Source of the DNA: an uncultured Thermoproteales archaeon
GTDB taxonomy: Archaea > Thermoproteota > Thermoprotei > Thermoproteales > Thermoproteaceae
Assembly: GCA_946480885.1 (NCBI GenBank)
Contig: CAMLLK010000015.1
Coordinates: forward strand, 1 to 11,053
Reading direction: 5' to 3'
Length of the DNA stretch: 11,053 bases
Under the pieces are notes generated by a model. The model did not search any database. It was given only the letters and a program-made list of their open reading frames with translations, and was not told the DNA's origin. The position numbers and the translations under genes were made by a program. Positions 5,092 to 11,053 of the stretch are shown here, piece by piece (position 1 is the stretch's first letter; every line of letters begins with the position of its first letter).

Positions 5092-5662
5092 TCAAGTGAG
5101 AGAGAGGCTGGGGGTGGAGTGGGAGCTAGTATGGAGGCCGCCTCCCCCCGGCGTCTTTTTACTCAAAGAGGAGTATCTAACTAAGGCAGAGGCTGTGGAG
5201 AGTATCTGCGCGAGGGGGGACACCCCCGTGGTGTATATAGTTGTTTACATTGGCGACGTCGTAGTGGTCTACGGCCGAGTGAAGCCGGCGCCGGCTAAAT
5301 GCCCAGTGGCGACGTTTAGTAAAAAATTTCCAGTTGGCAAGGCGAGAGAGGCGGTGAGGGCATTAATTGACTACGCCTTGGAGGTGGATAAAATCCCCGT
5401 CTTTCAACTCAACCCAGACGTGTTGAGATATGCAGATCTGTGCCACTTATTCCCCCTAGTCTGCGATGACCCCGTAGAGGTCATAAGTCACGTAAAGAAG
5501 AGTAGAGAGGTATCCATTAGACGACCTAAGGGGCAGGCGGGGGATGTATTCACTTTGTTAGTACAAGTGTTGAAAGAGAAGGTGGATTTAGACCCGGCGT
5601 ATTTAGATATTGTGAAAAAAGTGGTAGAGGATCCCGAGAGGCTGAGGGCTTGTTATGTTTGA
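5078..5662 (+). CDS. Hypothetical protein, operon gene 2
   Basis: Unrecognised soluble protein of 194 residues. The N-terminal half is probably alpha/beta with hydrophobic strands (VVYIVVYIGDVVVVYGRV); the C-terminal half is helical and charged. The ATG at 5078 is preferred over an in-frame TTG at 5039 because GGCGGAGGG, a good match to the anti-16S rRNA sequence, lies just upstream and the overlap with gene 1 shrinks from 53 to 14 bases. It overlaps the next gene by 8 bases. Four cysteines (for example CHLFPLVC) are present. Position suggests a cytoplasmic accessory factor of the pilus-like machine, which is an inference from context only. Confidence 0.75.
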   Translation: MSLISQVRERLGVEWELVWRPPPPGVFLLKEEYLTKAEAVESICARGDTPVVYIVVYIGDVVVVYGRVKPAPAKCPVATFSKKFPVGKAREAVRALIDYALEVDKIPVFQLNPDVLRYADLCHLFPLVCDDPVEVISHVKKSREVSIRRPKGQAGDVFTLLVQVLKEKVDLDPAYLDIVKKVVEDPERLRACYV

Positions 5663-5954
5663 TAAAAACACCGAGAGTTTACTAAACCTATTACTAGAAG
5701 AATGTGGGAGAGAGGAATTTCGCCGGCTTTATAAAGATATTTGCATAGCGGCGCTTATTGCAAAGTCGAGGATCGGGGGGAGGGGCGTCAAGCTAAGACC
5801 CTCTTTGCTGAGACTAGAGGATTTGTCTGACGTGAAGACGGCGGCTAATTTATTGCAGAGGTTTAAAAAGACTATTGGACCTGTGGCTAGTGGAGAGGCT
5901 TTAAAAACAGCCGCCGTGGACTATATCTATAAAAGGCTGGGAGGCCTGTTATGA
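5655..5954 (+). CDS. Small helical hypothetical protein, operon gene 3
   Basis: Unrecognised, 99 residues, predicted all-helical and basic (segments ESLLNLLLEECGREEF, YKDICIAALIAKSR, KTAANLLQRFKKTI, ALKTAAVDYIYKRLGG). It has no signal peptide or membrane segment. Its ATG lies 8 bases inside the previous gene and its stop shares ATGA with the ParA-like gene, so translation is probably coupled to both. Its position next to a ParA-type ATPase, together with its small, basic, helical nature, would suit a partner that binds or stimulates the ATPase, as ParB- or MinE-like partners do. No sequence signature supports that. Confidence 0.72.
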   Translation: MFDKNTESLLNLLLEECGREEFRRLYKDICIAALIAKSRIGGRGVKLRPSLLRLEDLSDVKTAANLLQRFKKTIGPVASGEALKTAAVDYIYKRLGGLL

Positions 5955-6655
5955 GGAGTTTAAAGACTGTATTAATCACATCACTAGACGGAGGCGTCGG
6001 GAAGACGACTTTGTCTACTGTCTTGTCAGTGGCTAAGGGCTACACGTTAGTTATCGATATGGATTGGGAGAAGGCAGACATTTCCCAATTATTCAGGGCG
6101 CCGAAGAAGGCGGGATGGCTCGCGCCGTATTTAAAAGGGGGGGCTCCCTACGTCCATAGAGTCTCCCCCGTCTTGTACATAATACCGGGGTACGAGGCCT
6201 TTGAGCTTTATCAAAAATTTGGCGAAGATGTAGTAAAAGACTTCGTAGAAATATTGACAGAATGGGTGGCCTACATGCCTAAATTTGTACAAAAACTCCG
6301 ACTGCCAGTGGACACTGTAGTGATTGACACTGCGGCGGCCCTCAGGGTCGAGGTCTTGGCTAAACTACATGGACAAGGCGTCTTTAATATCTTTATGTCA
6401 GACAGGAGGTTGATTTCTCGAATTTCTGACGTCAAGACTGAGCAGTACCGGCGCTATATTGCATATTCGTCGCTGGTAGTGGTGAATATGGTGGAGAAAG
6501 ATGAGTTAAAAATGGCGAAGAGGATAGCCCCAGTGGCGTTGAGGAGAGTCTCAATAGATGAGTACTACAGCGACGCCGTGACTAATTCAATTCTTAGAGA
6601 CAGAGAGAATAGAAAAGCTGTTTCTACTATATTAGAGAGGATTAAATTAGCATGA
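5951..6655 (+). CDS. ParA/MinD-type ATPase (TadZ-like by context)
   Basis: SIMIBI-class P-loop ATPase of 234 residues. The P loop is SLDGGVGKTT at residues 11-20, with the catalytic-type LVIDMDWEKADIS (A' motif, Asp36 and Asp38) and Walker B TVVIDTAAA (Asp126). In ParA/MinD proteins the deviant Walker A reads KGGxGKT, and the first Lys reaches across the dimer to ATP. Here that position is Asp13, while the ordinary P-loop Lys18 is kept. ATP binding is therefore likely, but dimer-driven hydrolysis may be altered. It sits directly before a VirB11-type ATPase, as the MinD-like TadZ/CpaE proteins accompany TadA in bacterial Tad loci, where they place the secretion machine. A Shine-Dalgarno GGGAGG precedes the ATG; both ends overlap neighbours by ATGA. 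A chromosome-partition role is less likely because no ParB is near. Confidence 0.85.
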   Translation: MRSLKTVLITSLDGGVGKTTLSTVLSVAKGYTLVIDMDWEKADISQLFRAPKKAGWLAPYLKGGAPYVHRVSPVLYIIPGYEAFELYQKFGEDVVKDFVEILTEWVAYMPKFVQKLRLPVDTVVIDTAAALRVEVLAKLHGQGVFNIFMSDRRLISRISDVKTEQYRRYIAYSSLVVVNMVEKDELKMAKRIAPVALRRVSIDEYYSDAVTNSILRDRENRKAVSTILERIKLA

Positions 6656-8172
6656 TCTACGCTAGAGCAGATAAGACGCTGACCTCTCGGTGTTGGTTAA
6701 GAAAAGAGGGGGTTTTAGTAGATCGGGGCGTTAGGACAGACGTCTGTATTACAAAAGATTTGATGTATGTCGTAATCGACCCGGAGATACCGGCAGAGCT
6801 TGAGTCTGCCCTCTTCTTAATTATGCTCAGGGGGGCTGTCCCTCCAGACGAGAGAGAGTACCCCAAGTTAATGAAGTCTATTGCAGAGGGGCTGGGCGAT
6901 AGATATATATGGACTTTGTATAAAGAATTTAGAGAGGTAGTGGACTATCTCTTAGATAGATACTCCGGCGCTAGAGACTACGGCGGCTACGGCGCGTTAG
7001 AGGCGTTAATGAGAGACCCTATGTTAACTGAAATCGTCATACCGCAGTCAGTGGCGCCGGCTGTTAAATATACCTATATCCCCAAGACGATTAGAGAGCA
7101 GTTAGAGTTTTTAAAATTCCAAGTGGTGGAGTTGGGTAGGTATAGGCGAGTGGTGGCTGTGAGAAATGAGATGAGGCTGCCTACCAATATCATAATACCC
7201 GAGCCTCTTATGTACGTCGTAGTGAAGCAGCTTTTACCATCTCTAACTATGGACAGGCCGTTTATGACTAGAGAGGATTTTGTATACAAGGCAAGGATTG
7301 CGGCAGATTTGTTAGAATACAACGTCAATATTAGAAAAGTGTCGTCTACGCCAAAGCCTTCAAGACATCTTCTAAGGCCCTATCTATATAGACGCCTAGA
7401 GAAGAGAGAAGAGCGGAGGAGTGGAAGTATGTCGCCAGAGGGGCTTGAGCTATTGGCATTAGCCACTCTAGTGCTAGAGACTAGAGGCAGTGTTTTTTTC
7501 TCTGGGGGGATGGGCAGCGGCAAAACTACGCAGTTGAATTTGTTGCTTTATTTCACTCCGCCGTGGTTTCAAGTAGTTGTGGTAGAGAGAGGTGCTAGAG
7601 AGATATGGGCCCCCCTCGAGGGGCAGATACTACATATATCAGTGCCGAGTGAAGATAAACTATGGCCCGCCCTAGACCAGGCCCTTAGATACGGCACTAT
7701 GCACACAATCGTGGCTTTAGCAGAGGCGAGGACTCCACAAGAGTTGAAGACGCTTGTGAATTATAAACTGACGGGCCACGGGGCTTTGACTACACTTCAC
7801 AGCGACTCTATAAAAGACGCGTTGTTGAGAATTACAGAGGCCGAGGCGCCGCGGGAGGGGCTCGAGGGCACTTTAATTATACAACTGGCTGCAGTCGGCG
7901 GCGAGAGATTTGTAAAAGAGGCCGGCGTGGTTGTCGAAGACGGCGTGGCGGAGGTGTCTAAAATAACAGGTTGGTTGGAGGACTACGTCGAGGATATGTA
8001 CGGCGTGAGTTTAAAAAAAGAGCTCGCTCTCCGGGTGGAGGCGTTGTTAAAGGCGGCGGAGGAGGAAGATCCACACGTAGCTAGGAGAGTAGTTGTGGAC
8101 GCCATATGGGCTGAGAGAATTGACTTCCACTCAGCCGTGGCTGAAGAAGCCAAGAGGTTTGGCTATGTCTAA
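6652..8172 (+). CDS. VirB11/GspE-family pilus or secretion ATPase (TadA/ArlI-like)
   Basis: Hexameric type II/IV secretion ATPase of 506 residues that would act at the cytoplasmic face of the membrane, turning ATP hydrolysis into filament assembly. Order seen: an N-terminal region to about 110; an N-domain with GYGALEALMRDPMLTEIVI at 112-130, matching the family's GPLEPLLRDPEITEI pattern; an intact Walker A GGMGSGKTT at 285-293; an Asp box as VVVVERGAREIW at 308-319; a Walker B region IVALAEAR at 353-360; and an intact His box TGHGALTTLHS at 374-384. In relatives the Asp box begins with Glu-Asp and Walker B has Gly-Glu-x-Arg. Here these are Glu-Arg and Ala-Glu-Ala-Arg, so the key Glu and Arg remain. 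A C-terminal helical tail of about 65 residues is extra. It overlaps the ParA-like gene by 4 bases. Confidence 0.93.
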   Translation: MIYARADKTLTSRCWLRKEGVLVDRGVRTDVCITKDLMYVVIDPEIPAELESALFLIMLRGAVPPDEREYPKLMKSIAEGLGDRYIWTLYKEFREVVDYLLDRYSGARDYGGYGALEALMRDPMLTEIVIPQSVAPAVKYTYIPKTIREQLEFLKFQVVELGRYRRVVAVRNEMRLPTNIIIPEPLMYVVVKQLLPSLTMDRPFMTREDFVYKARIAADLLEYNVNIRKVSSTPKPSRHLLRPYLYRRLEKREERRSGSMSPEGLELLALATLVLETRGSVFFSGGMGSGKTTQLNLLLYFTPPWFQVVVVERGAREIWAPLEGQILHISVPSEDKLWPALDQALRYGTMHTIVALAEARTPQELKTLVNYKLTGHGALTTLHSDSIKDALLRITEAEAPREGLEGTLIIQLAAVGGERFVKEAGVVVEDGVAEVSKITGWLEDYVEDMYGVSLKKELALRVEALLKAAEEEDPHVARRVVVDAIWAERIDFHSAVAEEAKRFGYV

Positions 8173-8201
8173 AATTTTTCCACTACTCGACACTGGGGGG
8201 T

Positions 8202-8438
8202 ATGTTGATTAGAAAGAAGTCTCTAGAAGAGGTCCTCGAGTCTAATGAAGGCGAATCTATAGAGACGCCGGTTGGAGAACAGTGGAGAGATTGTCTAATA
8301 AAGGCGCTTGCAGAAATGCCCCACGACTTAGCTGCAAAGATTTTGTCAATCTTGCCTAGAGATGTCGTCATAAAGGCGCTAGAGGGGAAAAACGACCCCT
8401 ATCTAAAATTAGCCCTCCTCCTCCTAGAGTCTAGATGA
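8202..8438 (+). CDS. Small hypothetical protein, 78 residues
   Basis: Unrecognised soluble protein with an acidic N-terminal third followed by three predicted helices rich in Leu and Ala (LIKALAEMPHDLAAKILSIL, DVVIKALEG, LKLALLLLESR). Its ATG follows a GGGGGGT stretch, a plausible ribosome binding site, 29 bases after the ATPase gene, and its stop overlaps the next start as ATGA. It sits between the ATPase and the membrane platform, where accessory cytoplasmic factors are often encoded in archaellum and pilus loci, but there is no resemblance to a known one that I can see. Confidence 0.75.
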   Translation: MLIRKKSLEEVLESNEGESIETPVGEQWRDCLIKALAEMPHDLAAKILSILPRDVVIKALEGKNDPYLKLALLLLESR

Positions 8439-8776
8439 GCTGTAGGGTGTTGAAGAAGGCGTTGAAAAAGGGACTCACGGCCTCTACTGCCAATTGGATT
8501 TGTGAATTGGCGAAGTCTCTAGGCGTAGACGAGGACAAATTGTTTAAGTCAATCCTGAGGCTCTCCAAGTCGGGGGTTTGGCTTGAGGAGGAGGATTGGA
8601 GACAAGTGGCCTCTTCAATAGATCTACAACGCCACATAGACGCCGTGGTGGACTACGTGTTGAGGAGAGTTGCGTCCGGCGTCGACCCGAGCCAAGCTGT
8701 GAGAGAGATCCCCGACTCTGTGAGAAGAGCCAATAAGCTTTTACACATTAGAGAAGTTTTGTCAAACTTTTTCTAA
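8435..8776 (+). CDS. Small helical hypothetical protein, 113 residues
   Basis: Unrecognised, all-helical and soluble, with a basic N-terminus (VLKKALKKGL) and a middle segment ANWICELAKSLGVDEDKLF that could be a small helical domain. The last 50 residues form two amphipathic helices. It overlaps the 78-residue gene by 4 bases, so the two are probably translated together and may form a complex. It lies 18 bases before the membrane platform gene. A cytoplasmic adaptor between ATPase and membrane protein would fit the position, but this is inference. Confidence 0.75.
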   Translation: MSCRVLKKALKKGLTASTANWICELAKSLGVDEDKLFKSILRLSKSGVWLEEEDWRQVASSIDLQRHIDAVVDYVLRRVASGVDPSQAVREIPDSVRRANKLLHIREVLSNFF

Positions 8777-8794
8777 TGTCTAAAAAATAGGTTT

Positions 8795-9988
8795 GTGAAG
8801 AGAGAAGAGTTCTACATCGCCGCGGCGCCTATATTCGCAACTTATCTAGGAGTGACCTCTGGCAACGAGGCTTTGAAATACACGTCGTTTAACACCGCCG
8901 AGTTAGACCAAGAGGAGTCGAGAAGACTATTCGTGGCCTCACTCCTCCCAAGCCCCTCTAGTAGATTAATAGAAGATAGAGAAGAGGTAGTGCGGCTTTT
9001 TGGATACGCCCTGGCACAAGAGGAGGCTGGAGTAGATAGAAATGTCTTAGTACATACCTTCCTAGACTCTATGAAGACTCTGGCGGTGTCTAAGACACAG
9101 GCACGTGTAGAGATGTACGAGTCTATCTACAGCGCGCTGGGCGCGTTGTTTTTAACGCCTCTTTTTCTACTATTCCTCTGGGCCGTGGGGGTCTTTGTAG
9201 TAGAGCCGTGGGTTCTCTACGCATTGTTGTTCACAATAGTGACTGCCGTAGGGGCGGTGGCTATAATTGTGGCCCCCCGCGACTTAGACTTTTGGAAAAC
9301 TTATGGAGTCTCTATCCCCATAGGGCTCTCCGCCGCAGTTATGTTAGCCACGACAGCGGCGCCCGCCGCCTTCTTGGGGGTGGGAGCGGCCACGTATCTC
9401 TGGCTCTGGGCTAAGGGGCGTCTGTGGTGGTTTTCTATAAGGGGGGAGGTGGCGCCTCTATTGCGGTCAGTTGCCGCCATGTTAAGAGAGGGGGCGCCGC
9501 CTGATCTAATTATGGCTAGGCTATCCGACAAATTCTACATAGCTTCTAAACTCGCCTACGGCTACCTAATCCCCTCGAGGTATTTTGTATTAGCTAAGAG
9601 TATGTACAAAGCCATTACAGAGGCGGGCGGGGCCGCAGCAATTAAGGCAGTGGAGTACATCCAGTCGGTTGTGGACATAGAGACGGCTTCAGTGAGAAAG
9701 ATGGTAAAACTAGCGGCGGCGTACTTCGCACTGTATCTAACGGCTGTCTTTATCCTCGCCGTGGCGGTCTCCACCGCCGTGAAGTCGTTAGTAGAGGCGG
9801 GGGCCGTGGTCGCGTTTTTCACGCCGCCGCCCTATGAAGAGGTGAGACATGTAGTAGCCACGTCTCTATCTCTAATAGCGGCCTCTTTCATAGCCGTTTT
9901 TTTAACCCCGCTGGGGGTCCATAAGTCCGCCACTCTAGGGGGGGCGGTCGGTTTAGCAATTTACTTAGCTTTGTTGTGGATTTTGTAA
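8795..9988 (+). CDS. Pilus assembly membrane platform protein (T2SF, TadC/ArlJ-like)
   Basis: Integral membrane protein of 397 residues with the layout of the GspF/TadC/ArlJ family, which forms the platform on which the secretion ATPase acts and around which pilin is assembled. Visible: a soluble N-terminal region (1-110) ending in the amphipathic helix that precedes the first membrane segment; hydrophobic segments at about 113-136, 140-160, 171-190 and 190-207; a cytoplasmic T2SF four-helix domain at about 217-305 (VAPLLRSVAAMLREGAPPD and later EAGGAAAIKAVEYIQ); then segments at about 306-329, 353-371 and 379-396. The start is a GTG at 8795; upstream bases offer no better codon. A single such gene is present, whereas bacterial Tad loci carry a TadB-TadC pair. 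It directly precedes the prepilin gene, which supports the role. Confidence 0.88.
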   Translation: MKREEFYIAAAPIFATYLGVTSGNEALKYTSFNTAELDQEESRRLFVASLLPSPSSRLIEDREEVVRLFGYALAQEEAGVDRNVLVHTFLDSMKTLAVSKTQARVEMYESIYSALGALFLTPLFLLFLWAVGVFVVEPWVLYALLFTIVTAVGAVAIIVAPRDLDFWKTYGVSIPIGLSAAVMLATTAAPAAFLGVGAATYLWLWAKGRLWWFSIRGEVAPLLRSVAAMLREGAPPDLIMARLSDKFYIASKLAYGYLIPSRYFVLAKSMYKAITEAGGAAAIKAVEYIQSVVDIETASVRKMVKLAAAYFALYLTAVFILAVAVSTAVKSLVEAGAVVAFFTPPPYEEVRHVVATSLSLIAASFIAVFLTPLGVHKSATLGGAVGLAIYLALLWIL

Positions 9989-10018
9989 AGTTTTTCCGAC
10001 TGTGGCGAGTGGTGGGAC

Positions 10019-10474
10019 ATGTCTAGGAAAAAACTCAAGGGGTTGACTACAGTAGAGGCGTTGTTAATAGCAGCCGCCTTTATAATTGTGGGAGTGATAG
10101 GAGTGTTGACTTTCCAAGGTATTGGAAAGTCGGCGGCGGAGTCTGTTAGAGCCAACGCCATAGTCACAGCCGACAGAGGCGGCTTCGACGTCACTATAGA
10201 GGTGTTAAACGGCAGAGTGACTGGGGTGTACATGAGAGTGGGCCCGACAGGTGAACAAACCACGATGTTACTAACTGGCGGAGGTTGTATAACAAGCACT
10301 GATACTAACGCTCTGCCAAATAGGCTAAACCTAGTGGCTGGTCAGTCGGCAACTTGTAGATTTAACTACGCAATGGAGATGGGGAGGCAGTATACATACG
10401 TAGTATACGCAGTTGATTCCTCTGGCAAGGCTGTACAAATTGCGAAAGGCGTCGTCACCGTTGGACTCTCTTAA
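10019..10474 (+). CDS. Type IV prepilin with class III signal peptide
   Basis: Prepilin of 151 residues. The N-terminus MSRKKLKG/LTTVEALLIAAA is a textbook archaeal class III signal peptide: a short basic leader, a cut after Gly8 by a PibD-type prepilin peptidase, Glu at +5 of the mature protein, and a hydrophobic helix of about 20 residues that would form the filament core. The C-terminal domain is predicted beta-rich, as in archaeal pilins and archaellins, and contains two cysteines (90 and 113) that could form a disulfide. A strong GGTGG site lies just before the ATG, in line with high expression. It follows the platform gene by 30 bases and precedes the secreted protein by 4. No prepilin peptidase gene is in the window. 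It could be a minor pilin if the main one is elsewhere. Confidence 0.92.
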   Translation: MSRKKLKGLTTVEALLIAAAFIIVGVIGVLTFQGIGKSAAESVRANAIVTADRGGFDVTIEVLNGRVTGVYMRVGPTGEQTTMLLTGGGCITSTDTNALPNRLNLVAGQSATCRFNYAMEMGRQYTYVVYAVDSSGKAVQIAKGVVTVGLS

Positions 10475-10478
10475 AAAT

Positions 10479-11053
10479 ATGTTGTTTTTCCTACTCCTCC
10501 TCCCCATATCTGTTTTAGGACAGTTGGTCAGTTGGGTCCCGCCCCACGCCCAGTTGATAAACGCCTATGTCTACAACGCCACTGTTTTTACCACAGCGGT
10601 GGGAGATAAAACAGTCTATATAAAACAAAAGGGGCTTGACTTCGACGGCTTGAGCGACGAGCATAGCGCCGCGGTGTTGTACCTACAGAGCATTTGTAGA
10701 TTTGTCGCAGTGGACGTATTAGAGAGACAAAACGCGTCAAGTTGGGCAGAGTTGTGGATAGGCGACGTGTATTGTACAAGAGATGGAGAGTCCTGGCTCT
10801 GGCTTAAGTGGCTGCCACTACGTTTCTCTGCATACCGGGGGTTTGTGGATTTTGTAAACAAATCTATAGAGGCGTCTACACCCGTAGGTAGGTTCGTGGG
10901 CTACATCCCAACGGGGTGGTATCTCGACAGATTGACTAAGACTGTATTCAAGATAGAAGAGGTACAAATAGACCTTTTGTATGAACTACGTAATTTATAC
11001 ACGACAGTGGAACAACTCAGAGAAGAGTTGAAAAAGGCGCTGGCTGAGAGAGA
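10479..11053 (+). CDS. Secreted coiled-coil protein, 3' truncated by window end
   Basis: Open frame of 191 codons running off the window. The N-terminus MLFFLLLLPISVLG-Q is a short Sec-type signal peptide. An in-frame TTG at 10461 would add MDSLKN, giving the positively charged start usual for signal peptides, so the true start may be there, overlapping the pilin gene by 14 bases. The mature part is rich in Trp and Tyr, has two cysteines (residues 73 and 99) and three N-glycosylation sequons (NAT 33, NAS 85, NKS 127). It ends, so far, in a heptad-like helix (IDLLYELRNLYTTVEQLREEL). It starts 4 bases after the pilin stop, so it probably belongs to the same operon and may sit at the cell surface as a tip, adhesin or pilus-anchoring protein. 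No family recognised. Confidence 0.85.
   Translation, partial: MLFFLLLLPISVLGQLVSWVPPHAQLINAYVYNATVFTTAVGDKTVYIKQKGLDFDGLSDEHSAAVLYLQSICRFVAVDVLERQNASSWAELWIGDVYCTRDGESWLWLKWLPLRFSAYRGFVDFVNKSIEASTPVGRFVGYIPTGWYLDRLTKTVFKIEEVQIDLLYELRNLYTTVEQLREELKKALAER

Noticed and set aside
5951..6655. Chromosome or plasmid partition ParA
   Set aside because: No ParB-like protein or partition-site repeats nearby, and the neighbours are pilus genes.
8776..8791. Tiny reading frame ATGTCTAAAAAATAG before the platform gene
   Set aside because: Only four codons with no support; more likely spacer between operon genes.
9208..9822. Several open frames on both strands inside the platform gene
   Set aside because: They are shadows of a GC-rich membrane protein gene, with no promoter or motif of their own.

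Overview
The window looks like chromosomal DNA of a hyperthermophilic crenarchaeon of the order Thermoproteales, most like Pyrobaculum. The reasons are the tRNA genes interrupted by short introns at both canonical and non-canonical positions, TATA boxes about 20-30 bases upstream of start codons (leaderless genes), frequent GTG starts, and an archaeal type IV pilus-like module. The genus is inferred from style, not from an alignment. The first 54 bases are not biological: a run of C is followed by a near-perfect Illumina adapter, so this is the raw end of an assembled contig.

Left part (55-3372): the C-terminal half of a TauE/SafE-type transporter; a convergent membrane-anchored or secreted protein of unknown function; a divergently transcribed 12-helix MFS transporter; then, on the minus strand, a tandem-CBS protein followed by a UspA-type nucleotide-binding protein, probably one transcript. 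A minus-strand tRNA-Gln(TTG) follows. It carries two introns that can be folded into bulge-helix-bulge structures.

Middle (3458-4387): a 70-residue orphan, a cysteine-rich orphan of 191 residues, and a tRNA-Ala(TGC) interrupted at position 29/30 by a 19-nt intron whose core is a GAAA-capped hairpin.

Right part (4417-11053, all plus strand): at least ten tightly packed genes, many overlapping by 4-14 bases. They are three unrecognised proteins, a ParA/MinD-type ATPase with an abnormal Walker A, a VirB11/GspE-family secretion ATPase with altered Asp-box and Walker B motifs, two small soluble helical proteins, a TadC/ArlJ-like membrane platform protein, a prepilin with a class III signal peptide (KG/L cut, Glu at +5), and a secreted coiled-coil protein cut by the window end. 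Together they resemble a Tad-like archaeal pilus or secretion machine: the MinD-like protein would help place or regulate it, the ATPase would drive assembly on the membrane platform, and the pilin would form the filament. The small proteins and the secreted protein would be lineage-specific parts. This operon is the best candidate for an undescribed system here.
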